64,000 bases of DNA from assembly GCF_001889265.1 (NCBI RefSeq), contig NZ_CP018151.1:3556318-3620317 (forward strand). The letters run 5' to 3'. Position numbers and translations under genes: made by a program. Origin of the DNA: Microbacterium sp. 1.5R. GTDB taxonomy: Bacteria > Actinomycetota > Actinomycetes > Actinomycetales > Microbacteriaceae. The notes under the pieces were generated by a model, which saw only the letters and a program-made list of their open reading frames with translations, had not been told where the DNA came from and ran no database searches. This document shows, one piece after another, positions 16,702 to 25,059 of the stretch (the first letter of the stretch is position 1; the number at the start of each line of letters is the position of its first letter).

Positions 16702-18342
16702 ATGCGTACATACATCAAGCGGGCCCTGTGGGGCACGCTTCTCGCCGGCGGGATCACCCTGCTCGGCGCAACAGCCGCACACGCGGCAGACACCTCAGGA
16801 GAAGACGGGCTGCTCTCGGGCACCCAAGCGGATGCGCCGATCTCGGTGCCCGTGACGGTCGTCGGCAACGCGGTCTCACTGCTCGGAGACACCTCCGCCC
16901 AGCAGACCTCGGCGCCCGCTTCGTCTCCCGCTCCCGCTCCCGCACCGGCCGCCACCACGAGTGGCGATTCCGGCACCGCATCGGGCACTCAGGCCGTCGT
17001 GGACGTCGTCGTGCCTGTCACGGTGACCGACAACGCGATCACCGTGCTCGGAGACTCGTCGAGCGACACGGCGGCTGCTCCGGCTGAGGCTCCCCAGGCC
17101 CCAGCTCCGGCTCCCGCTCCCGCTCCCGCTCCCGCGATCACGACGAACGGCGCCGACGGCGTCCTCTCGGGTACCCAGGCCCTGCTGGACGTCGACGTTC
17201 CGGTCACCGTCTCAGGCAACGCGATCACCCTGCTCGGCGACAGCGAGGCAACGGGCCAGAATGCTGCAGCACCGGCATCCTCGGACGGCGGCGGCGCGGG
17301 ATCGACTGAGCCGACCACTTCGGGCGACGACGGGGTCGCAAGCGGCACCCAGGTCGTCGCGCCCGTCACCGCACCGATCGACGTCACCGGTAACGCCATC
17401 TCCATCCTCGGAGACAGCGAATCCACCGGCGGCACCAGCACCGGCACCCCGTCCGGAGGCAGCAGCACCGGAGCGGAGACGTCCGGAGACGACGAAATCC
17501 TCAGCGGAACGCAGGTCACCGCACCCGTCACCGCACCGATCGACGTCACCGGCAACGCCATCTCCATCCTCGGAGACAGCGAATCCACCGGCGGCACCAG
17601 CACCGGCACCGCGTCCGGAGGCAGCAGCACCGGAGCGGAGACGTCCGGAGACGACGGAATCGCGAGCGGCACCCAGGTCGTCGCACCCGTCACCGCACCG
17701 ATCGACGTCACCGGCAACGCCATCTCCATCCTCGGAGACAGCGAATCCACCGGCGGCACCAGCACCGGCACCGCAGGAAGCCCAACCACCGGCAGCACCA
17801 CCACCGGAGACGACGGAATCCTCGGCGGCACCCAGGTCACCGCACCCACCACCGCACCGATCACGATCGGCGGCAACGCCATCTCCGTGGTCGGCGAGAG
17901 CACGGTGACGCCGCCGACGACGGACCCGGGCACTGATCCCGGAACGGACCCGGGCACCGACCCCGGAACGAACCCGGGCACCGACCCCGGCACCGACCCG
18001 GGCACCGACCCCGGAACGAACCCCGGCACCGACCCCGGAACGAACCCCGGCACCGACCCCGGAACGAACCCCGGCACGAACCCCGGAACCGACCCCGGAA
18101 CGAACCCCGGAGTCGACCCCGGAACCACCCCCGGAATCGGCATGAATCCTGGAACGGTGACCGCCGTCGGCACGGGCGCCACCGCAGCCGCTGCCGCGAG
18201 CGGCACAGCTGCGACGGCATCCGAGCCCATCGAGGGACTGGCCGCCACAGGTGGTTCGTCCTCGATCGGCTTCGTGTCGCTCGCCGCTCTCCTGCTCCTC
18301 CTCGGAGCGGGGATGCTGCGCCGCCGCCGTGTGACGGCGTAG
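16702..18342 (+). CDS. Cell-wall-anchored protein with seven chaplin-like domains
   Basis: A 546-aa surface protein. A signal peptide (cleavage near residue 28, AHA-AD) is followed by seven domains of about 32 residues with the pattern SGTQ-x5-PV-x-V-x-GN-x4-LG. This matches chaplin domains except that the two cysteines are absent. Next come 18 tetrapeptides of the type TDPG/TNPG, an LAATG sorting motif (about 513-517), a hydrophobic segment and an RRRR tail. LAxTG suggests a class E sortase. Known chaplins form amyloid surface films in filamentous actinomycetes; that function here is inference. GGAGAAGG precedes the ATG at 16702. Confidence 0.8.
   Translation: MRTYIKRALWGTLLAGGITLLGATAAHAADTSGEDGLLSGTQADAPISVPVTVVGNAVSLLGDTSAQQTSAPASSPAPAPAPAATTSGDSGTASGTQAVVDVVVPVTVTDNAITVLGDSSSDTAAAPAEAPQAPAPAPAPAPAPAITTNGADGVLSGTQALLDVDVPVTVSGNAITLLGDSEATGQNAAAPASSDGGGAGSTEPTTSGDDGVASGTQVVAPVTAPIDVTGNAISILGDSESTGGTSTGTPSGGSSTGAETSGDDEILSGTQVTAPVTAPIDVTGNAISILGDSESTGGTSTGTASGGSSTGAETSGDDGIASGTQVVAPVTAPIDVTGNAISILGDSESTGGTSTGTAGSPTTGSTTTGDDGILGGTQVTAPTTAPITIGGNAISVVGESTVTPPTTDPGTDPGTDPGTDPGTNPGTDPGTDPGTDPGTNPGTDPGTNPGTDPGTNPGTNPGTDPGTNPGVDPGTTPGIGMNPGTVTAVGTGATAAAAASGTAATASEPIEGLAATGGSSSIGFVSLAALLLLLGAGMLRRRRVTA
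17323..17805 (+). repeat. Near-identical 162-bp tandem repeats in chaplin-like gene
   Basis: Units begin at 17323, 17485 and 17647. The first two are 54 codons each and the third is one codon shorter. They are almost identical at DNA level, whereas the first three chaplin-like domains have diverged. This points to recent expansion or gene conversion. Confidence 0.8.
17920..18135 (+). repeat. 12-bp repeats encoding 18 Asp/Asn-Pro-Gly-Thr units
   Basis: Eighteen tandem 12-bp units encode TDPG or TNPG, a likely wall-spanning linker before the sorting signal. Prone to copy-number change and assembly error. Confidence 0.85.
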
Positions 18343-18466
18343 CCGCAGACCCCGGCGGTGTCGACGTCCTCGGGGGAGGAGATGCGACACCGTCGGTGTG
18401 CGGGTCCCGCGACGCCCCGCGCAGGTTCCCCAGACCTGCCCGCGTCGGCGATGCCGCACAGTTCAC

Positions 18467-18497
18467 GGATGCCCCGCGTCCCCAGCGCGGGGCATCC
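18467..18497 (+). terminator. Hairpin after chaplin-like gene
   Basis: GGATGCCCCGCG pairs with CGCGGGGCATCC (12-bp stem, 7-nt loop). It lies 124 nt after the stop and is the first strong hairpin downstream. Confidence 0.5.
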
Positions 18498-18551
18498 GTC
18501 GTGCCCCGCCACTCCCCCGAGCGAGTGCGCCCCGACAGCCCCGCACACGCA

Positions 18552-18585
18552 GAACGCCCCCTGTCCCGAAGGACAGGGGGCGTTC
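18552..18585 (-). terminator. Strong hairpin terminator after rplI
   Basis: A perfect 15-bp stem with a 4-nt loop, 14 nt past the rplI stop. It is symmetric, so it can also block transcription from the chaplin-like side. Confidence 0.8.
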
Positions 18586-18599
18586 GAGAGCGTCGCGCC

Positions 18600-19052
18600 T
18601 TACTTGGCGGCGACGACCTGCAGCGTGATGACTGCGGTCACGTCGTCGTGCAGACGAACCGTGGCCTCGTGCTCACCGGTCGTCTTGATCGCCGACGGGA
18701 TGTGCACCTTGCGCTTGTCGATCGAGCCGAGACCCGCGGCTGCGACAGCATCCGCGATGTGATCGGTCTTGACCGAACCGAAGAGACGACCCTCGTTGCC
18801 GGCCTTGACGGCCAGGCGCACCTTGGTGTTCTCGAGGGAGTTCTTCAGTGCCACGGCCTCGTCGCGGTCGTGGATCGCGCGAGCCTGACGAGCAGCCTGG
18901 ATCGAAGCGACCTGCTTTTCGCCACCGCGGGTCCACGCCGTAGCGAAGCCCTGGGGGATGAGGTAGTTGCGGGCGAACCCGTTCTTGACCTCGACCACGT
19001 CACCGGCGCTACCAAGCCCGGCGACCTCGTTCGTGAGAATCAGCTTTGCCAT
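18600..19052 (-). CDS. rplI: 50S ribosomal protein L9
   Basis: A 150-aa large-subunit protein that binds 23S rRNA through its N-terminal domain. The start [20 protein letters not shown] and the NYLIPQGFA segment are typical. It is the last gene of rpsF-ssb-rpsR-rplI, 11 nt after rpsR, followed by a strong terminator. Confidence 0.97.
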   Translation of the reverse strand: MAKLILTNEVAGLGSAGDVVEVKNGFARNYLIPQGFATAWTRGGEKQVASIQAARQARAIHDRDEAVALKNSLENTKVRLAVKAGNEGRLFGSVKTDHIADAVAAAGLGSIDKRKVHIPSAIKTTGEHEATVRLHDDVTAVITLQVVAAK

Positions 19053-19063
19053 CTCGTTACCCC

Positions 19064-19318
19064 TTACCGGCCGGCGCCAGCGTAGGGCAGGAGTGCCATT
19101 TCGCGCGCGTTCTTGATCGCGGTGGCGATCAGACGCTGCTCCTGCACCGAAACACCGGTGATACGACGGGCACGGATCTTGCCGCGCTCCGAGACGAACT
19201 TACGGAGGGTGGAGACATCCTTGTAATCGATGACTCCGACCCGGATCGACTTCGCGGGAGCGGTGGGCTTGCCACCCTTCCGCGGCTTGCGGCGGTCGCC
19301 GCTCGACTTTCCAGCCAT
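19064..19318 (-). CDS. rpsR: 30S ribosomal protein S18
   Basis: An 84-aa small-subunit protein that pairs with S6. It contains [20 protein letters not shown] and the [22 protein letters not shown] region. The N-terminus is Lys/Arg-rich ([17 protein letters not shown]). No zinc-ligand cysteines are seen, so this is a zinc-independent type. AAGGA precedes the ATG. Confidence 0.97.
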   Translation of the reverse strand: MAGKSSGDRRKPRKGGKPTAPAKSIRVGVIDYKDVSTLRKFVSERGKIRARRITGVSVQEQRLIATAIKNAREMALLPYAGAGR

Positions 19319-19339
19319 TGTTTTTCCTTAATTATGAGT

Positions 19340-19357
19340 CGGATGCCGAAGCATCCG
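19340..19357 (-). promoter_or_regulatory. Tetraloop hairpin between ssb and rpsR
   Basis: CGGATGC/GCATCCG, a perfect 7-bp stem closed by TTCG on the transcribed strand, in the 50-nt ssb-rpsR gap and followed by AT-rich sequence. It may be an attenuator, a processing site or a ribosomal-protein binding site. Undecided. Confidence 0.45.
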
Positions 19358-19368
19358 GAGATCCTGTT

Positions 19369-19878
19369 TCAGAAGGGGGTGTCGTCACCGAAGCTGCCCG
19401 GAGTGCTCCAGGCATCTGCGCTGGTCGACGAGCCGGGCGTAGACCACGGCTCTTCCGACACCTGCTGCTGCTGTGCGGGACGGGACTGTCCGCCGCCGCC
19501 GCCGCCGCCGGTCGACGCCGCACGGGTGACCTGCGCGGTCGCGTACCGAAGCGAGGGGCCGATCTCGTCGACCTCCAGCTCGATCGCGGTGCGCTGGTTG
19601 CCCTCGCGGTCCTGGTAGGAGCGCTGACGCAGACGGCCCTGCGCCATGACGCGCATGCCCTTGGTCAGCGAACCCGCCACGTGCTCGGCGAACTCGCGCC
19701 AGACCGACGCGCGGAGGAACAGCGCTTCGCCGTCCTTCCACTCGTTGGCGGCGCGGTCGAAGTTCCGAGGCGTCGAAGCGATGGTGAAGTTCGCCACCGG
19801 CAGTCCGTTCTGCGTGTAGCGCAGCTCGGGGTCGGCCGTGAGGTTGCCCACCACGGTGATGACTGTTTCGCCGGCCAT
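19369..19878 (-). CDS. ssb: Single-stranded DNA-binding protein
   Basis: A 169-aa protein with an N-terminal OB fold (about residues 1-110, [18 protein letters not shown]), a glycine-rich linker (GGGGGGG near 125) with a Gln run, and the acidic tip DDTPF that binds partner proteins. The tip normally reads DDIPF; Thr replaces Ile. Located in the conserved S6-SSB-S18 operon, 5 nt after rpsF. Confidence 0.96.
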   Translation of the reverse strand: MAGETVITVVGNLTADPELRYTQNGLPVANFTIASTPRNFDRAANEWKDGEALFLRASVWREFAEHVAGSLTKGMRVMAQGRLRQRSYQDREGNQRTAIELEVDEIGPSLRYATAQVTRAASTGGGGGGGQSRPAQQQQVSEEPWSTPGSSTSADAWSTPGSFGDDTPF

Positions 19879-19883
19879 CGGAC

Positions 19884-20252
19884 TCAGGCCTTCGCAGCCT
19901 TGGCGGCCTTGCGGGCAGCCTTCTCTTCAGAGCGCTTGGCCTCCGAAGCGACCATCGCCTGAGCTTCCTCAGAGCGAAGGACCTTCGTGCGCATGATCTG
20001 CTCGTTCAGCTTCAGCTGACGGTCGAGCTCCTGCGTGGCCTCGCTGGTGGCGGTGAAGTTGACGACGGCGTAGATGCCCTCGTTCTTCTTCTGGATCTCG
20101 TAAGCCAGACGGCGCTTGCCCCAGATGTCGACCTTGTCAATCGAGCCACCATCGTTGGTGATGACCTTCAGGAACTTGTCGAGCGTAGGGGCGACCTGGC
20201 GCTCGTCGATCTCGGGGGTCAGAATGACCATGAGTTCGTACTGGTGCGTCAC
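19884..20252 (-). CDS. rpsF: 30S ribosomal protein S6
   Basis: A 122-aa small-subunit protein starting [20 protein letters not shown], with the [16 protein letters not shown] segment and an Ala/Lys-rich tail. The GTG at 20252 is preceded by a consensus ribosome site (AAGGAGG). First gene of its operon; the 226-nt upstream gap must hold the operon promoter. Confidence 0.97.
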   Translation of the reverse strand: MTHQYELMVILTPEIDERQVAPTLDKFLKVITNDGGSIDKVDIWGKRRLAYEIQKKNEGIYAVVNFTATSEATQELDRQLKLNEQIMRTKVLRSEEAQAMVASEAKRSEEKAARKAAKAAKA

Positions 20253-20478
20253 TTACCCACCTCCTTCGGACTAGAACGGCTTCCGGGACTTTCCCGGAAG
20301 CAGGAGGGTGTGTGCACGTCATCCGCCGAGCCACCCGAGTGGGTGCCTGATGGCAGACAACCTTGACAGTGTAGCGGAGAAACCTTCGGAGTGCCCCCAC
20401 GCGCATCACCTCGCACTTGGCATGCTGGAATGCGTGCGTGCTGACTCTCGGTGCGCACACGACCGAAGGGGGAACGCC

Positions 20479-21192
20479 ATGCGCGTCAACAAGTGGGGGG
20501 TCGGCATCGTCCTGACCGCCACCGTACTGCTCACCGGGTGCACCGCGGGTGCCGAAGAGCCCGCCGATTCGGAGCCGACGTCGGCTGCCGAGGAGACGCC
20601 TGCGACCGACGGTGCCGCATCCGATTCCGACTGCCCCGAGCTGTCGGAGGGTGCGACGGTCGACGGCGCCGAGCTCGGCGCCTGCATCACCGAGGCGATG
20701 ACCGACACCGCCGGCTATGCCGCCAAGACGTCGATCCTGGGCATGGACACCACCGCCCGGTTCAACCCCGAGACGGATGCCGTCGAGACGATCACGCCCA
20801 TGGGCTCGCTCATCCTGATCGGCGACGACGCATGGGTGAAGACGCCGACGACCGAGTGGCAGGTCGCCGACCCGAACTCGAGCGACCCGATCGTCGCTGC
20901 TCTCAGCAGCGGCGCCGCCACGGCCGCGGGCACCGACCCGGCCACCGCCGCCGGCGCCCTCACCGGCGAGTTCACAGTCACCGGGACCGGCACGCGCCTG
21001 GGTCAGGACGTGTATCTCGTGAGCGGCACGTCCGAGGCGCAGGGCGTCGCCGTCGACGTCGTCTTCGAGGTCACCGAGGACTACGTCGTGCTGGCCACGA
21101 GCGGCAGCACCGAGGCCGCGGGCCAGATGATCGAGACCTCTCTCGAGGTCACCGAGTGGGACGTCGAGCAGGACATCGTCGCCCCGCTCTGA
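20479..21192 (+). CDS. Predicted lipoprotein (possibly LppX/LprG-like fold)
   Basis: A 237-aa exported lipoprotein with a lipobox ending at Cys21 (LLTGC), an Ala/Glu/Thr-rich linker, then a beta-rich domain (residues about 65-235) with SLILIGDDAWVKTPTTEW. That is the style of LppX/LprAFG-type lipid-binding lipoproteins. This family placement is tentative. The ATG at 20479 follows GAAGGGGGAA. Divergent from rpsF. Confidence 0.75.
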   Translation: MRVNKWGVGIVLTATVLLTGCTAGAEEPADSEPTSAAEETPATDGAASDSDCPELSEGATVDGAELGACITEAMTDTAGYAAKTSILGMDTTARFNPETDAVETITPMGSLILIGDDAWVKTPTTEWQVADPNSSDPIVAALSSGAATAAGTDPATAAGALTGEFTVTGTGTRLGQDVYLVSGTSEAQGVAVDVVFEVTEDYVVLATSGSTEAAGQMIETSLEVTEWDVEQDIVAPL

Positions 21193-21208
21193 ACCACGAG
21201 CGGATGTT

Positions 21209-21236
21209 GCGGGCCGGGGCTGACGCCTCGGCCCGC
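21209..21236 (+). terminator. Hairpin terminator after lipoprotein gene
   Basis: GCGGGCCGGGGC pairs with GCCTCGGCCCGC (12 bp, one G-T pair) with a TGAC loop, 16 nt after the stop. Confidence 0.65.
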
Positions 21237-21282
21237 AGTGCGTTCCGGGTCGACTCCGGGCCGGCGATGGGGTCGGCGATTC

Positions 21283-21347
21283 GGAGGAGATCTGCGATCG
21301 GGAGGAGCATCCGGCTCGGAGCATCCTCCCGTCCGCGGATCTCCTCC
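21283..21347 (-). terminator. Long inverted repeat downstream of peptide ABC operon
   Basis: Two 24-nt arms (21283-21306 and 21324-21347) pair almost completely around a 17-nt loop, built from GGAGGAGATC/GATCTCCTCC and CGGGAGGA/TCCTCCCG. It lies 25 nt past the stop of the last operon gene and probably terminates it. Confidence 0.6.
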
Positions 21348-21372
21348 CGAACGACCGAGCCGACAGCGCGGC

Positions 21373-22212
21373 TCAGTCGAGGACGGGGGCGATCTCCGAC
21401 CAGACGGTCCGCTCGTTCGTCGAGGGGGCGACCGGGATGCGGCCCGCACCGTCGGGCTCGGGGATCGCAGCGAGCAGGGCCTGCGTGTACGGATGCTGCG
21501 GTGCAGACCACACACGGTCGGTGGCCCCGGCTTCGAGCACCCGCCCGGCGAACATCACGAAGGTGCGGTCCGCGATGCGGCGGACCACGGCCAGGTCGTG
21601 CGAGATGAACAGCATCCCCGCGCCGGATTCCGCGACGAGGTCTCGCATGAGCCCCGCGACGCTGGTCTGGGTCGATGCGTCCAGGGCCGAGATCGGCTCG
21701 TCGGCGACGAGCAGCGACGGCCGCGCGGCGAGCGCTCGCGCGATCGCGAGTCGCTGCTTCTGCCCGCCCGAGAACTGGTGCGGGAATCGCGTCGCCACTT
21801 CGGTCGGCAGGCCGACGCGGTCGAGCCACTCGGCGACCGTCGACCCTTCGGCACCCCGCGCCCGAGCCGTGGCGATGCCGTCGGCGATCTGATCGCCCAC
21901 GCGGCGACGAGGGTTCAGCGAGGTCGACGGATCCTGGAACACCATCTGGATGCCGGTGAGCGCCAGGTCGCGTCGACGGATGCCGAGCGGCTTCACAGGA
22001 GCGTCACGGAAGCGCACCTCTCCCCCGGCGAGCTTCTCGATGCCGACGACCGCGCGGGCGAGGCTCGACTTGCCGCTGCCGGATTCGCCCACGAGCGCGA
22101 CGGTCTCTCCGGGGGCGACGGTCAGCGAGACGCCGTCGACGGCGACCACCGGAGGACTCCCGGGGTAGCGCACGACGACGCCCTGCGCGTCGAGGACGGC
22201 GACTTCACTCAT
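21373..22212 (-). CDS. Peptide ABC transporter ATP-binding protein (DppF-like)
   Basis: A 279-aa cytoplasmic ATPase of an Opp/Dpp-type importer. Walker A is GESGSGKSS, the signature is FSGGQKQR and Walker B is LLVADEPISALD. The ATG at 22212 has GAGGAGG upstream and overlaps the preceding ATPase gene by 8 nt (ATGAGTGA). The C-terminal PYTQALLAAIP segment is typical of the family. Peptide, nickel or glycoside ligands cannot be told apart from the ATPase. Confidence 0.92.
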   Translation of the reverse strand: MSEVAVLDAQGVVVRYPGSPPVVAVDGVSLTVAPGETVALVGESGSGKSSLARAVVGIEKLAGGEVRFRDAPVKPLGIRRRDLALTGIQMVFQDPSTSLNPRRRVGDQIADGIATARARGAEGSTVAEWLDRVGLPTEVATRFPHQFSGGQKQRLAIARALAARPSLLVADEPISALDASTQTSVAGLMRDLVAESGAGMLFISHDLAVVRRIADRTFVMFAGRVLEAGATDRVWSAPQHPYTQALLAAIPEPDGAGRIPVAPSTNERTVWSEIAPVLD

Positions 22213-23080
22213 CTCGGGCCTCCTCTTCGGCATCCTGCACGGCGGACTCCGGCAGCACCGGATCGAGCAGCGCGGGATCCGCGTCGGCGGTCGCGATCTT
22301 CGACCCCGGCAGCGCCGCGAGCAGCGTGCGAGTGTATTCGTGCTGCGGGTCGCGGAACAGCGTCTCGCGGTCGGCCCGCTCGACGATCTGCCCGTTCTTC
22401 ATCACGGCGACCTCGTCGGCGATCGCGCTCATGACGCCCAGGTCGTGGGTGACGAGCAGCACAGCGAGGTTGCGCTCGGTCGCGAGGTCGCGCAGCAGCC
22501 GCAGGATGCCGGCCTGCACCGTGACGTCGAGTGCCGTGGTCGGCTCATCGGCCAGCAGCACCTCGGGGTCGCACGCGAGGGCGCACGCGATCGCGATGCG
22601 CTGGCGCTGTCCGCCGGAGAACTGGTGCGGATAGCGCTTCAGCGCAGCATCCGGGTTCGGCACCTGCACGGTCTCGAGCAGTTCGATGGCCCGAGCCTTC
22701 GCCGCCTCGCCTCGCAGTCCGAGGTGCACGCGCATGTGATCCGTGAGCTGGCGGCCGATCGGCAGCTGCGGGTGCAGCGACGCCGAGGGGTCCTGGAAGA
22801 TCATCGCGATGCGCCTGCCGCGGATGCGGTTGAGCGCCCGCCGGCGCATGCCCACCAGCTCCTCCCCCGCGAGCGTGATCGATCCGCCCGTGCGTGCCTG
22901 CCGGGGCAGGAGTCCGAGGACGGCCAACGAGGTGAGCGTCTTGCCGGATCCTGACTCGCCGGCGAGACCGTGGATGCGTCCGGCCTCGAGGTCGAGAGAG
23001 ATGCCGTGCACGAGAGGACGACCGATGTCGATCGTCAGGTCGCGGATGCTCAGAGCACTCGTGGGGGCCGAAGCGCTCAT
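22205..23080 (-). CDS. Peptide ABC transporter ATP-binding protein (DppD-like)
   Basis: A 291-aa ATPase partner of the DppF-like protein. Walker A is GESGSGKT, the signature is FSGGQRQR and Walker B is LLADEPTTALDV, with EYTRTLLAALPG near the C-terminus. It overlaps the permease stop by 4 nt and the next ATPase start by 8 nt. The two ATPases form a heterodimer at the membrane. Confidence 0.93.
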   Translation of the reverse strand: MSASAPTSALSIRDLTIDIGRPLVHGISLDLEAGRIHGLAGESGSGKTLTSLAVLGLLPRQARTGGSITLAGEELVGMRRRALNRIRGRRIAMIFQDPSASLHPQLPIGRQLTDHMRVHLGLRGEAAKARAIELLETVQVPNPDAALKRYPHQFSGGQRQRIAIACALACDPEVLLADEPTTALDVTVQAGILRLLRDLATERNLAVLLVTHDLGVMSAIADEVAVMKNGQIVERADRETLFRDPQHEYTRTLLAALPGSKIATADADPALLDPVLPESAVQDAEEEARDE

Positions 23081-23988
23081 GCTGCCGCTCCCTTCGCGGA
23101 GGCCACATGCTCGGCCTGCTTCTCGTGGGTGACCTCGGCCGTCGGGTCGAGGATGTCGCGCATCGCATCACCCAGGAAGTTGAATGCCAGCACCACCGTG
23201 AGGATCGCGAGTCCCGGGAAGACTCCGAGCCACCACGCGTCGAAGTTCTGCATGGCCGCCGAGATCATGGAGCCCCATTCGGCGGTCGGCGGCTGCGCGC
23301 CGAGACCGAGGAACGAGAGTCCGGACAGCAGCAGGATCGCGGCGCCGATGTCGAGCGTCGCGAGCACCAGCACGGGGCCGGCGATGTTCGGGAGGATGTC
23401 GATGAACAGCGTCCGCAGCGGCGAGTGGCCGAGCAGGCGGCCTGCGATCACGTAGTTCTGGCCGCGGAGGCCCAGCACGATGCTGCGGGTGACTCGCGAG
23501 TACTGCGGCCACGAGACGACGATCGCCGCGATCACCGCGTTGAACAGCGACGGGCCGAGGGATGCCGCCACCACCATCGCGAGGATGACGGTCGGGAACG
23601 CCATGAACAGGTCGGTGATGCGCATCAGCGTCTCGTCGACCCAGCCGCCGAAGTACCCGGCGACGGCGCCGACCACGGTGCCGATGATCATCGCGGCGAT
23701 CACGAGCATGAGCGCGAGCGGCAGGCTCACCGTCGCACCCGTCATCAGACGCGAGAAGATGTCGCGGCCGTTGCCGTCGGTGCCGAGCAGAGTGTCGATG
23801 CCCGGCGCCTGCAGTCGTGGCAGCACCTGAGCGTTGGGGCCGTACGGCACCCACCACTGCGCGGTGAAGGCGACGATGATCCAGGCGCCCGCGATCACGG
23901 TGCCGATCACGCCGAGGGGCGTGCGCCAGGCGCGCGGCCAGCGGAAGCGGAACCGCCAGGGGCCGGATGCCGAGTCGATGCGGCTCAT
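23077..23988 (-). CDS. Peptide ABC transporter permease (DppC-like)
   Basis: A 303-aa permease with an N-terminal cytoplasmic segment, about six membrane helices and the LGTDGNGRDIFSRLMTG motif (LGTDxxGRD) near residue 70 that marks DppC/OppC proteins. Overlaps the DppB-like gene and the first ATPase gene by 4 nt each. Confidence 0.94.
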   Translation of the reverse strand: MSRIDSASGPWRFRFRWPRAWRTPLGVIGTVIAGAWIIVAFTAQWWVPYGPNAQVLPRLQAPGIDTLLGTDGNGRDIFSRLMTGATVSLPLALMLVIAAMIIGTVVGAVAGYFGGWVDETLMRITDLFMAFPTVILAMVVAASLGPSLFNAVIAAIVVSWPQYSRVTRSIVLGLRGQNYVIAGRLLGHSPLRTLFIDILPNIAGPVLVLATLDIGAAILLLSGLSFLGLGAQPPTAEWGSMISAAMQNFDAWWLGVFPGLAILTVVLAFNFLGDAMRDILDPTAEVTHEKQAEHVASAKGAAA

Positions 23989-25046
23989 GCGATCCTCACT
24001 CTCGGGTCGAGGACGCCGTAGAGCAGGTCGACGACGAAGTTGATGAGGAGGTAGATGAACCCGACGACCAGGCCGACGCCCATGATGCCGGGCAGGTCGA
24101 GGTTGGCCGCCGAGTTGTAGGCGTAGGTGCCCAGGCCCGGCCAGGCGAACACCGACTCGACGAGCACGGTGCCCGAGAGCAGGGATCCGAAGGCGACGCC
24201 GACGACCGTGAGGATCGGGAGGGATGCCCCGCGCAGGACGTAGTCGAGGATCACACGCATCGCCGGAAGGCCCTTGGCCCGGGCAGCACGCACGTAGTCG
24301 CTGCCCAGCACCTCGAGCACGGAGGTGCGGATGAAGCGGGTGAGCAGGCCGATCGTCACGAGCGACAGCACCATCACCGGCAGCGCCAGGTGGGCGAGCG
24401 CGTCGGCGAATCCGACGCCGTCTCCGTTGAGGAGGTAGTCGACCGTGTAGAGCCCGGTGATGCGGGGCGGCGGCGTGATCGACGGCGAGATGCGACCCGA
24501 GCCGGGGGCGATGCGCAGCTCGAGGAAGAACACGTAGAAGCTGACCAGCGCGAGCCAGAACGTCGGCACGCTCAGACCGATCAGCGTCACGATGCGGATC
24601 ACCTGATCGGTGACGAGTCCGCGCCGGTAGGCGGCGAGGGTGCCGAGCACGACGCTGACCGCGAGGCTGAGGATGATGGCGCCGATCGCGATCTCGATGG
24701 TCGCCGGCACCGCGGTGGCCAGGTCGCTGGTGACCGGTCGCCCGGTCACCAGCGATGTGCCGAGGTCTCCGCGAAGGAGATTCCCCATGTAGATGAAGTA
24801 CTGCACGAACAGCGGCTGATCGAGGCCCTGGGCCTTGATGAACGCCTCGCGCGTCTCGGGATTCTGCGATGCTCCCTCACCCAGTGCCGCCGACACGGGG
24901 TCGCCGGGCACGAGGTTCGTCAGTGCGAAGGTCACGATCGTGACCCCCACGAGAAGGAGCAGCGAAGTGCCGATTCGGCGAAGCAGGTATCCGACGAGCG
25001 GCGACCTGCGACGCTGTGCTTGCCGTCGCACGGCCACCGTCGTCAT
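23985..25046 (-). CDS. Peptide ABC transporter permease (DppB-like)
   Basis: A 353-aa permease with an Arg-rich cytoplasmic N-terminus, LLRRIGTSLLLLVGVTIVTF as first membrane segment and the LVPGDPV motif that marks DppB/OppB. It lies 13 nt after the binding-protein gene. Confidence 0.94.
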   Translation of the reverse strand: MTTVAVRRQAQRRRSPLVGYLLRRIGTSLLLLVGVTIVTFALTNLVPGDPVSAALGEGASQNPETREAFIKAQGLDQPLFVQYFIYMGNLLRGDLGTSLVTGRPVTSDLATAVPATIEIAIGAIILSLAVSVVLGTLAAYRRGLVTDQVIRIVTLIGLSVPTFWLALVSFYVFFLELRIAPGSGRISPSITPPPRITGLYTVDYLLNGDGVGFADALAHLALPVMVLSLVTIGLLTRFIRTSVLEVLGSDYVRAARAKGLPAMRVILDYVLRGASLPILTVVGVAFGSLLSGTVLVESVFAWPGLGTYAYNSAANLDLPGIMGVGLVVGFIYLLINFVVDLLYGVLDPRVRIA

Positions 25047-25059
25047 GAGTCAGCTCCGA

